In this document: positions 1-5,876 of the stretch, piece after piece
How positions within the stretch are numbered: the stretch's first letter is position 1
How the letters are laid out: the number at the start of each line of letters is the position of its first letter
Notes under the pieces: generated by a model
What the model was told of the DNA's origin: nothing
The model's input: the letters and a program-made list of their open reading frames with translations, nothing else
Databases searched by the model: none
Program-made: the position numbers and the translations under genes
Assembly (NCBI GenBank): GCA_903868295.1
Contig: CAIPUQ010000196.1
Location: forward strand, 1-6,542
DNA: 6,542 bases
DNA from: an uncultured Roseiflexaceae bacterium
GTDB taxonomy: Bacteria; Chloroflexota; Chloroflexia; Chloroflexales; Roseiflexaceae
Direction: 5' to 3'

Positions 1-566
1 GCCATGGGCGTCTCGACGAATCCCGGCGCGACCCCATTGACCAAAATCCGATGCGGCGCGAGTTCGACTGCCAGGCAGCGGGTCAGCTGGTCGATGGCAC
101 CCTTGGCGGTGTTGTAATGGGATGACAGTGGTGCGCCGAGGAACGCGTTGACCGACGAGATATTGACAATCTGCCCGCCGCCGCCCTGGGCAACCATCTG
201 CTGCGCCGCTGCCCGACTACATTTGGTCGCGCCGTAGAACATGACATCGACTGCGCGGTGCCAATCCTCGAACGGCGTGGTGAGAAAATCAGCCGGATAG
301 AAAATCCCCGCGTTGTTGACCAAAATATCCAACGCACCATAGGTCTGTACCGCCGCATCGACCATGCGCTGGGCGTCGTGGCGTACATCGGCCTGGAGCG
401 CCGTGGCGCGGCCGCCGGCCTGGACAATCTCGGCGACGACAGAGCGGGCGGCAGCCTCGTTGATGTCGGCCACGACGACCGCATGCCCTTTGGCGGCGAG
501 TTGGTGCGCACAGGCGCGGCCAATCCCGCTGCCGGCGCCGGTCACGATGGCGGTCTGGGTCGGCAT
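1..566 (-). CDS. SDR-family NAD(P)-dependent oxidoreductase, 3'-truncated by the window edge
   Basis: Classical short-chain dehydrogenase/reductase, a soluble cytoplasmic oxidoreductase of sugars, alcohols or ketones. My minus-strand translation gives 188 codons of a protein usually about 250 residues long; the C-terminal substrate-binding part lies off the window. Seen: cofactor motif TGAGSGIG (residues 9-16), Asp34 at the end of the second beta strand (typical of NAD over NADP preference), NNAG (84-87), catalytic Ser138, Tyr151 and Lys155 (YNTAK), and the PGFVETP loop after the sixth strand (181-187). Odd: where the family usually has Asn in the DVNxxG stretch, this protein has Met109. The start is ATG at 566, overlapping the previous stop as TAATG, with GGAGG six bases upstream. 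As the last visible gene after a hydrolase and a mutarotase-like gene it could be a sugar (for example galactose) dehydrogenase, but that is inference; the family alone does not give the substrate. Confidence 0.93.
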   Translation of the reverse strand, partial: MPTQTAIVTGAGSGIGRACAHQLAAKGHAVVVADINEAAARSVVAEIVQAGGRATALQADVRHDAQRMVDAAVQTYGALDILVNNAGIFYPADFLTTPFEDWHRAVDVMFYGATKCSRAAAQQMVAQGGGGQIVNISSVNAFLGAPLSSHYNTAKGAIDQLTRCLAVELAPHRILVNGVAPGFVETPM

Positions 567-577
567 TATGCGCCTCC
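566..577 (-). promoter_or_regulatory. Ribosome binding site and TAATG stop-start overlap for the SDR gene
   Basis: On the minus strand GGAGG (577-573) lies six bases before the ATG at 566. The TAA stop of the mutarotase-like gene (568-566) shares its last base with that ATG. This fixes the SDR start and suggests translational coupling of the two genes. Confidence 0.8.
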
Positions 578-1558
578 GTTCTGGATGACGGTCACCGCGC
601 CGGCACGATCGATGTGTGCGACGCCGTGCGCGTTTTGGTAGAGGCTGACACGGAGCGTGGTGTTGAGCGTACTGTGGGCCGCAATTCGGCTAACGCTCCC
701 CTGTGCGATAGCGTCTTCGAGGCGGTAAGGGTAGCCAGTGCATGGCTCGAGGATGGTCGTGTAGTGGTTGCGCCAGCCGCCGTATGCGCCGAAAACCCAC
801 ACCGAGCGGAAGACATCGGGGTCGAAGCTCAACCCGAAGCCGCTCTGCGTCGTACCATCGGTCAAGGCACACCAGCCGGCGCTGAGTTGCGTGCCGTAAT
901 AGAAGTCGCAACTCTCGGCGCTCGCCGGCGGTACGACACGCATGTCGACACCGGCTGCATGCGGCCAGACAAAGCGTTCGACGGTTGCGCCCAGGCGCCC
1001 GCGGAAGCCCTCGTCGACCAGGCACTCACCCGCCGGCATGTCGATGCGGCTGTGCGGGTTGATCGACAGCGCGGGATGCAACTTCCACAGATACTCCAAC
1101 GGCTGCGATTGGTGATTACTGAGCCGGTAGGCGATGCTGAAGGTCGGTTCGTTGGCGTCGAAGGTAATCGACTTTTCGATGGTCGTGTTGGTCACCACCC
1201 CGTGGCGGAGCAGGTGCAGGGTGGCGCTCTGGGCGGTGCGTTCGATGTGCCAATCAAACGGCATCGCCCACCATTCGCCATGGTCGGGGTACAGATCGCC
1301 GCTGACATTGGTGGGGGCGTCGTTGGGGAAGAGTTCGTCCCAGCCCCCGCAGAACCAGTCATCGTAGGCGGCGCCGTAGAACGCTGGCCGCGGCGGGGTG
1401 CGTGGATTGTGCCAGAGCACCTCGCGGTCGGATTTTTTGTCGATGAGGGACCAGAGCTTGCCCCCCAGTTCGGGGAGAAAGGTCGCGCGGTAGTAGCTTG
1501 TTTCGACCAGAATCGCCTGGAATCCGCGCCAGGTGTAAGAGCTGTCGACATGCATCAT
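566..1558 (-). CDS. Galactose mutarotase-like (aldose 1-epimerase superfamily) protein
   Basis: A 330-residue protein that looks like a member of the galactose mutarotase-like beta-sandwich superfamily, whose members interconvert sugar anomers or bind carbohydrate. Seen: an early FLPELGGKLWSL segment (27-38), typical of these folds; GGWDELFPN (71-79); DHGEWW (92-97) with His93; WKLHPAL (158-164) with His161; and LEPCTGYP (270-277) with Glu271. In known aldose 1-epimerases two histidines and a late glutamate form the active site, and His93, His161 and Glu271 sit in corresponding contexts, so catalytic activity is plausible. There is no signal peptide, so it should be cytoplasmic. It begins 4 nt after the hydrolase stop with a weak GGTGA element; ATG at 1558 or the adjacent ATG at 1555 could be the start. 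Context suggests it acts on the sugar released by the hydrolase. It could instead be a non-canonical relative of the DUF4432 or DUF5107 type; exact family assignment is uncertain. Confidence 0.8.
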   Translation of the reverse strand: MMHVDSSYTWRGFQAILVETSYYRATFLPELGGKLWSLIDKKSDREVLWHNPRTPPRPAFYGAAYDDWFCGGWDELFPNDAPTNVSGDLYPDHGEWWAMPFDWHIERTAQSATLHLLRHGVVTNTTIEKSITFDANEPTFSIAYRLSNHQSQPLEYLWKLHPALSINPHSRIDMPAGECLVDEGFRGRLGATVERFVWPHAAGVDMRVVPPASAESCDFYYGTQLSAGWCALTDGTTQSGFGLSFDPDVFRSVWVFGAYGGWRNHYTTILEPCTGYPYRLEDAIAQGSVSRIAAHSTLNTTLRVSLYQNAHGVAHIDRAGAVTVIQNGGA

Positions 1559-1562
1559 ACGG

Positions 1563-3551
1563 TCACCCGTTCTGTTGGTGCAGATGGAGGATGCCTGCGC
1601 TCAACTCGGCCAGGCTGAGCTGGACACCGTTGGTCATGATGTCTGCGCCGGTGCGGGTACCCAGCGCTCCGCGATCACGATCGGTGAGCGTGTAGTTCCC
1701 CGATGGATTGAGCCCACGCAGATGCAACAGGCGTTCGGGGTTTTCGCCGACTGCCCGATAAAAGAACAGCACACTCTCGCGCTGATCGGGTGCAACTGCC
1801 TGGATGGCGTCCCAACCATGGCCGATCCGATCGATGTTGGCTTTGGGGGCCAGCAGGTGGATGATCTTGGCAGTGCGGATGAGGCCACGGTAGGCTTTGT
1901 ACTCGGTGATGGCGGCTTTGGCGTCGGCATACTGGGTGCCGTCCCATTCGGTGATGCGCTGCATAAAGATGAGCGGTCCACCAAAGATGCTACTGCGCAG
2001 GGTGTAGGGCGTCGGATCGTCTTCGAAGTAGCGCACGCTGTAGCGCGGCGAAAACGGGTACGACGCGCCGTAGATGCCCTGGCGGGTGGCGTATGCGCCG
2101 ATGTTGTCGACGGTGATGCTGGTGTGGTAGAGTCGCGCCATTTTGTAGGTCATCATCATGCCGCCGTCTTCACAGTTTTCGAAGACGACATGTGGGTATT
2201 TGGCGCGCAGGGTGCCGATCACTACGTCGATGCCCTGTTGCGAATTGGCGTAGTTGCTATCGCCCGGGGTGTGCGTGTGGTCGTCGCGCAGACAGCGTTT
2301 GACCATGTCTTCGCCGTCTTGGATGATGTAATTGATGCCGTGTTGTTCGATCAACGCCGAGACTTGCTCGATGATCCAGGTGCGGCAGGGGTCATTACCG
2401 AAGCACAGCGTGCCGGCTTGGTAGTAGTCGTCGTAGGTGCTGGCCAGCCATTCGGGGTGCTGACTTGCGATCGGGGCATCGGCGGCGCATTGCGCGATAG
2501 CGATGTGGACGCCGAAGCGCATGCCGTACGAGGCAGCCCGGGCGGCGATGGGGGCCAAGCCGTTGGGGAACTTGGCCGGATTGGGGCGCCAATCGCCGAT
2601 AGTGTTGGCCCAGCCGAGGTCGAGGACAACGACTTCGATGCCCAGATCATGACAGCGGTCGATGACGGCGAGTTGTTGTGCTTCGTCTATTTCTTGGCCG
2701 TACTTCCACGAATTGTATTGCACCCACGGGTAGCGATCGTCGGGGTAGGCAGGATGGACGTGCGCCTCGGCGAAGCGCTGCGTGACGTAGCCCGCCTCGT
2801 CCCAATCACCGTCGTAGTGGCCGAAGAAGACTGCTGGGATTTCGAATGTTGCTGCCGGCACCAGGTCGTGACACAAGGCGTCGATGGTGCTGGTGATGGT
2901 CGTCTGGGTGGCGCTGGCTGCGGCGTGGATGCGACTCTTGCCGTTGAACTCGATGCCGCAGACGATACCCGGGCCGGAGGCCACGTGGAGATCGTCGTAG
3001 TCATGCGGCGGTGGTCGGAGCGCAAACCAGGCACAACTCGTGGCACCGTTGTAGTGCGACGGGTACGAGCCCATGCGGACTTCGATGGGGGTGCGACCCG
3101 GCCAGATTTGGCTCTGGTGCCGGCTGAAGTAATCGGTGCGATAGCTCCAGCTGAATTGGTCGACATGGAACAAATAGAGCGGGGCCTGGTTGAGCGCGAT
3201 GTCGAGCAGGCGACAATCCGTGATGCGTTGGGTCTGCCCGCCGGTGTTGGTGAGCAGGGCAGAGGTCCGCACAAACGGTTGGTCTGCGAACCCCTCGATG
3301 CGCACCGTCGCCTGGAGCGTCGCGCTGGCGAGCAGGATGGTGCATGCGTCGGCAGTCGTGGCGCCAATGTGGGCACTGTGCCACACAACCGGCGTGCCCG
3401 CTATTGCAATGGAGGCCAATGTACCCGCAGCCAACGGCATCCCGACGGTCTGTGGGGTCGAAGCGAAGCGCAGGGCACCGTCAGCAAACCAGATGTCGAT
3501 CGAATGGAGCGGCAAGCGGAGCGTTGTGCGCGTCAGAACGGCAGATTGCAT
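1563..3551 (-). CDS. Melibiase-type (GH36-like, clan GH-D) glycoside hydrolase, probable alpha-galactosidase
   Basis: A 662-residue retaining glycoside hydrolase resembling GH36 alpha-galactosidases. Layout: an N-terminal beta-sandwich (about 1-260), a (beta/alpha)8 barrel (about 275-560) and a C-terminal beta domain (about 575-660). Seen in the barrel: LDLGW (310-314), GDWRPN (319-324), KFPNGL (327-332), YIIQDGED (408-415) with the likely nucleophile Asp412, ENCEDGG (458-464), and VDN (481-483) with the likely acid/base Asp482, followed by the R-Q-G-x-Y-G-x-S-Y-P stretch (490-499) typical of GH36. Odd: Leu312 and Ile410 stand where GH27/GH36 enzymes usually have a galactose-contacting Asp and Lys, so specificity may differ. 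There is no signal peptide, so it is probably cytoplasmic and acts on imported oligosaccharides. The ATG at 3551 is chosen for its AAGGAGG site; the longer open frame, up to 3698, would run through a terminator hairpin and into the upstream gene. Family confidence is high, substrate confidence moderate. Confidence 0.88.
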   Translation of the reverse strand: MQSAVLTRTTLRLPLHSIDIWFADGALRFASTPQTVGMPLAAGTLASIAIAGTPVVWHSAHIGATTADACTILLASATLQATVRIEGFADQPFVRTSALLTNTGGQTQRITDCRLLDIALNQAPLYLFHVDQFSWSYRTDYFSRHQSQIWPGRTPIEVRMGSYPSHYNGATSCAWFALRPPPHDYDDLHVASGPGIVCGIEFNGKSRIHAAASATQTTITSTIDALCHDLVPAATFEIPAVFFGHYDGDWDEAGYVTQRFAEAHVHPAYPDDRYPWVQYNSWKYGQEIDEAQQLAVIDRCHDLGIEVVVLDLGWANTIGDWRPNPAKFPNGLAPIAARAASYGMRFGVHIAIAQCAADAPIASQHPEWLASTYDDYYQAGTLCFGNDPCRTWIIEQVSALIEQHGINYIIQDGEDMVKRCLRDDHTHTPGDSNYANSQQGIDVVIGTLRAKYPHVVFENCEDGGMMMTYKMARLYHTSITVDNIGAYATRQGIYGASYPFSPRYSVRYFEDDPTPYTLRSSIFGGPLIFMQRITEWDGTQYADAKAAITEYKAYRGLIRTAKIIHLLAPKANIDRIGHGWDAIQAVAPDQRESVLFFYRAVGENPERLLHLRGLNPSGNYTLTDRDRGALGTRTGADIMTNGVQLSLAELSAGILHLHQQNG

Positions 3552-3555
3552 GTGG

Positions 3556-3562
3556 CCTCCTT
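3556..3562 (-). promoter_or_regulatory. Ribosome binding site deciding the hydrolase start
   Basis: AAGGAGG on the minus strand, four bases before the ATG at 3551. It is a near-perfect Shine-Dalgarno sequence and supports this start over the in-frame upstream alternatives, which have their codons within or before the terminator hairpin. Confidence 0.85.
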
Positions 3563-3570
3563 GTCGTGTA

Positions 3571-3609
3571 GAGAAAAACCACCCACGAATGCCTATCATT
3601 CGTGGGTGG
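3571..3609 (-). terminator. Intrinsic (Rho-independent) terminator between binding-protein and hydrolase genes
   Basis: A perfect 13-bp inverted repeat: CCACCCACGAATG (minus strand 3609-3597), a five-base loop (3596-3592), then the complementary arm CATTCGTGGGTGG (3591-3579), followed on the minus strand by TTTTTCTC (3578-3571). It starts 10 nt after the TAG stop of the binding-protein gene. The U-run follows only on the minus strand, so it acts on transcripts of this cluster. The short U-run (five, then CUC) and the co-directional hydrolase just 19 nt further on suggest partial termination, or a 3'-end stabiliser for the binding-protein mRNA, rather than an absolute stop. Confidence 0.9.
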
Positions 3610-3619
3610 AGCGGGACGA

Positions 3620-4969
3620 CTAGCCTTCGGCGAGGAGCTTGTTGGCCTTCTCGTCGATTTGCTTGCCGGCTTCTTCGGGGGTGATTTTGTTGTTCCACAC
3701 CTGATCGAGCGTGGGCGAGATGACTTCGCCGAGGATCTGTTGGACCTTGGCGCTGTAGACATCACCGATGCGGGCGCTCCCGATGGCATCCGACACCGAC
3801 TTGAAGCCGGCCGGCATGCCCTTCAGGAATGCCTCGGAGTTACGGGCGTCTGCACGGATCGGAATCCAGTCGCCGGTGGCTGCCATTTCGGCCTGATACT
3901 CGGTGGCGCACCAGATGGCCCATGCCGTGGCGGCGTCGGATGCTTTGCCGTCTTTGGGGACGACCCAGCCGCCGAACCAGTACGGCATCGCGCGCTTGTC
4001 CTTCCACTTGGGCATCGGGGCGATGTCCCACTCGAAGGGGAGCTCGGCGTTGGACGAAATCATCCAGGTGCCGCCGGGGTACATGGCGACTTTGCCGGAC
4101 CCAAAGATGCCCGTCTCTTGACCGACGACCGAGCGGGTCTCGGAGTCTGGAGCGAGCTTCTCGACATACATGATGTCTTGGATCCACTTGAGGGCGTTGA
4201 CGGCCTCAGGCGAGCTGACGGTGAAGGTCGTTGGCTCGACGACTTTGTCGAAGTAGCCGCCGCCCTGTGCCCATGCAAGCGAAATCGAGCCCCACCAAAC
4301 AGCGAGGTCACCGACGTCAAAGCCCCACTGGGTGACCTCTTCGCCTTCGACTTTTTTCAGCTTTTCGGCAATGACTTTGATGTCGTCCCAGGTGGTGTTT
4401 TCGTCGGGGTAGGCAACGCCGGCCTCGTCGAAGAGCTTTTTGTTGTAGAACAACGCCATGCTCTGGATGTTCTCGGGAACGGCATACATGTTAGCGCCGT
4501 CGAACTTCCACACTGCCATCTGCTCTTGGGGGTACATGTCGGGATTGGCGAAGTCACCCACTTTGTCGAGGTCTGCTTGCAGGTTCTTGAGCTTGCCCTG
4601 AGTGTAGTGCCCATAGGCTTGCACGTCCCAGAAGTAGACGTCAATCGGCTCGTTGGATGCGTAGGCCAGGTCGACTTTTGGCCAGTACTGGTCCCATGGC
4701 AACAGCTCCATGGTGGCTTCGTACTGCCCTTTGTACTTGGCGTTGAAGAGGTCGGCGCGCTTTTTGAAGTTTTCGTCCAATGTGGGTGAATTGGACCACA
4801 TCATCGCCTTGATCTTCTGGACTTCGGCCGGTGCGGCAGGTGTGTCGGTGGTGGCTGCACCACACGCTGCCAAGACACCGGTGCTGACTGCTGCAGTTCC
4901 CAAGGCCATGAGGCGCAGGAACGAACGGCGGTCGACGCGCTGCTGGACGGAATCGTGTTGCTTGGACAT
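3620..4969 (-). CDS. ABC sugar transporter substrate-binding lipoprotein (extracellular solute-binding protein family 1)
   Basis: A 449-residue extracytoplasmic sugar-binding protein that delivers substrate to the adjacent permeases. Seen: a twin-arginine signal DRRSFLRL (13-20), a hydrophobic stretch (20-35) and lipobox LAAC (33-36), so it is probably Tat-exported and lipid-anchored at Cys36; then a Thr/Ala/Pro linker (about 38-49). The mature part starts with KIKAMMWSNS (52-61) and shows family features: a DVYFWD segment (110-115), NIQSMALFYNKKLFDEAG (167-184), the GSGKVAMYPGGTW block (290-302) and a late GGWVVPKD (333-340). Length fits the family. The start is ATG at 4969, preceded by AAAGGAG; a TTG codon in frame at 5005 would spoil the signal peptide's short basic N-region and has no good ribosome site. 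It is third in the transport genes, after both permeases, where binding-protein genes usually come first. The ligand cannot be read from sequence; an alpha-linked oligosaccharide is inferred from the hydrolase. Confidence 0.95.
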   Translation of the reverse strand: MSKQHDSVQQRVDRRSFLRLMALGTAAVSTGVLAACGAATTDTPAAPAEVQKIKAMMWSNSPTLDENFKKRADLFNAKYKGQYEATMELLPWDQYWPKVDLAYASNEPIDVYFWDVQAYGHYTQGKLKNLQADLDKVGDFANPDMYPQEQMAVWKFDGANMYAVPENIQSMALFYNKKLFDEAGVAYPDENTTWDDIKVIAEKLKKVEGEEVTQWGFDVGDLAVWWGSISLAWAQGGGYFDKVVEPTTFTVSSPEAVNALKWIQDIMYVEKLAPDSETRSVVGQETGIFGSGKVAMYPGGTWMISSNAELPFEWDIAPMPKWKDKRAMPYWFGGWVVPKDGKASDAATAWAIWCATEYQAEMAATGDWIPIRADARNSEAFLKGMPAGFKSVSDAIGSARIGDVYSAKVQQILGEVISPTLDQVWNNKITPEEAGKQIDEKANKLLAEG

Positions 4970-4975
4970 TCCGAG

Positions 4976-4982
4976 CTCCTTT
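4976..4982 (-). promoter_or_regulatory. Ribosome binding site deciding the binding-protein start
   Basis: AAAGGAG on the minus strand, six bases before the ATG at 4969. It is the best Shine-Dalgarno match in the transport genes, fitting the need for many binding-protein copies per permease. Confidence 0.85.
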
Positions 4983-4994
4983 GTTGAGCAACAA
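4981..4994 (-). repeat. Short inverted repeat overlapping the binding-protein ribosome site
   Basis: TTGTTGCTCAACAA on the minus strand has perfect 6-base arms around two bases. As RNA only about five weak pairs could form around a four-base loop. The 3' arm reaches the first bases of AAAGGAG. It could modestly affect translation or bind a dimeric protein as DNA; it could also be chance. Confidence 0.35.
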
Positions 4995-5003
4995 TCTATG
5001 GTC

Positions 5004-5017
5004 AAGGGTTACCCCTT
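5004..5017 (-). other. Small hairpin with GNRA-type tetraloop over the permease stop codon
   Basis: On the minus strand AAGGG (5017-5013), loop GTAA (5012-5009), CCCTT (5008-5004). The loop is of the GNRA class and contains part of the TAA stop of the second permease. There is no U-run, so it is not a terminator. It may be a minor mRNA structure between the permease and binding-protein reading frames; the significance is unproven. Confidence 0.4.
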
Positions 5018-5875
5018 AATCCCGGTAGTAACAATCCCCCGCACAAAATACCGTTGTGCACCGATGAACAGCAAAATCGGCGGGATAATCGACAGCGTGA
5101 CCGCGGCCATCAGTAAGTTCATCTTGGCGACACTGCGCGGCGATCCGGACAAATATGACAACGCCACCGCAATGGTGCGCTTTGATTCGTCACTGAGGTA
5201 AATGAGCGGGTTGAAGAAGTCGTTGTAGGTCCCCACAAACGTAAACACCGCGATGGTCGCCAAGACTGGACCACTCAACGGCAGCATAATCGACCACCAG
5301 ATGCGGTAGACGCTCGCACCGTCGATCATGGCAGACTCTTCTAGTTCACGCGGGATGGTGATGTAGAACTGGCGCATCAGAAAGACGAAATACGCGCTCC
5401 CGAAAAACGCCGGGACGGTCAACGGCAAATAGGTGTTGATCCACCCAACGGTATTGAACATCAAGTAGGTCGGTACCAGCGTCACTGCGCCGGGGAGCAT
5501 CAGGGTGGCCAGCAACAACATAAAAATCGTATCGCGGCCCGGGGCCTGCAAGCGTGCGAATCCGTATGCCGCAAACGAGGCAGACAACAGCGTCCCAGCC
5601 ATGACCGTGGTCACGATGAAAAACGTGTTGAACGCATAGACATCGAGCTTGAGTTGTGCAAAGGCAATCGAGAAATTCTCCCACTTGGGGTTGGTGGGGA
5701 TCCACTGCGGCGGCACCAAAAAGACGTCGCCGTTTTGTTTGAGGGCAGTCGAAATCATCCAGAAGAACGGAATCAAAATGATGACCGCGCCCACCGTCAG
5801 CACGATGACGCTGGCGATGTCGATGATGCGTTGTTGGCCCGATCGGGTCCGTAATGTGCGGAGTATAGACTGCAT
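5009..5875 (-). CDS. ABC carbohydrate transporter permease, MalG-like (CUT1 family)
   Basis: A 288-residue integral membrane subunit of a sugar importer, expected to pair with the permease encoded just upstream. Seen: a basic cytoplasmic N-terminus (RTLRTRSGQQR, 6-16), then about six hydrophobic segments near residues 18-41, 82-105, 116-139, 150-168, 203-223 and 255-273. The ATPase-coupling EAA loop is at about 179-199, as EESAMIDGAS followed by IMLP. Features typical of MalG-like proteins include the PPQWIPTNP segment (55-63) after the first helix and the FNPLIYLSD stretch (221-229). Length is normal for the family. ATG at 5875 follows the stop of the previous permease by one base (TGAGATG), with AAAGG about nine bases upstream, so the two permeases are probably translationally coupled. 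The substrate is not deducible from this subunit. Confidence 0.95.
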   Translation of the reverse strand: MQSILRTLRTRSGQQRIIDIASVIVLTVGAVIILIPFFWMISTALKQNGDVFLVPPQWIPTNPKWENFSIAFAQLKLDVYAFNTFFIVTTVMAGTLLSASFAAYGFARLQAPGRDTIFMLLLATLMLPGAVTLVPTYLMFNTVGWINTYLPLTVPAFFGSAYFVFLMRQFYITIPRELEESAMIDGASVYRIWWSIMLPLSGPVLATIAVFTFVGTYNDFFNPLIYLSDESKRTIAVALSYLSGSPRSVAKMNLLMAAVTLSIIPPILLFIGAQRYFVRGIVTTGIKG

Positions 5876-5876
5876 C

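Noticed and set aside
614..1618. A 334-codon open frame on the plus strand opposite the mutarotase-like gene
   Set aside because: Same codon-aligned antisense effect; it has no motif, while the minus strand encodes a recognisable mutarotase-like protein.
1575..3623. A 682-codon open frame on the plus strand opposite the hydrolase gene
   Set aside because: Its codons are exactly aligned with the sense codons, so it stays open simply because the hydrolase gene avoids TTA, CTA and TCA. Its translation has no recognisable motif, and the sense frame has clear family motifs and a ribosome site.
3552..3698. A 49-residue N-terminal extension of the hydrolase
   Set aside because: It would cover the end of the binding-protein gene and the terminator, is rich in Arg and Gln with no family likeness, and the ATG at 3551 has a much better ribosome site.
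3602..4789. A 395-codon open frame on the plus strand opposite the binding-protein gene
   Set aside because: Also codon-aligned antisense to a clear lipoprotein gene; the Val/Gly/Asp-rich translation is what the complement of GC-rich codons gives.
4970..5005. TTG start at 5005 for the binding protein
   Set aside because: It would add 12 residues before a normal signal peptide and would place the strong AAAGGAG inside the gene.
4970..5010. TTGACC as a -35 box of an internal promoter before the binding-protein gene
   Set aside because: No -10-like hexamer is found at a suitable distance downstream; the sequence there is the ribosome site.
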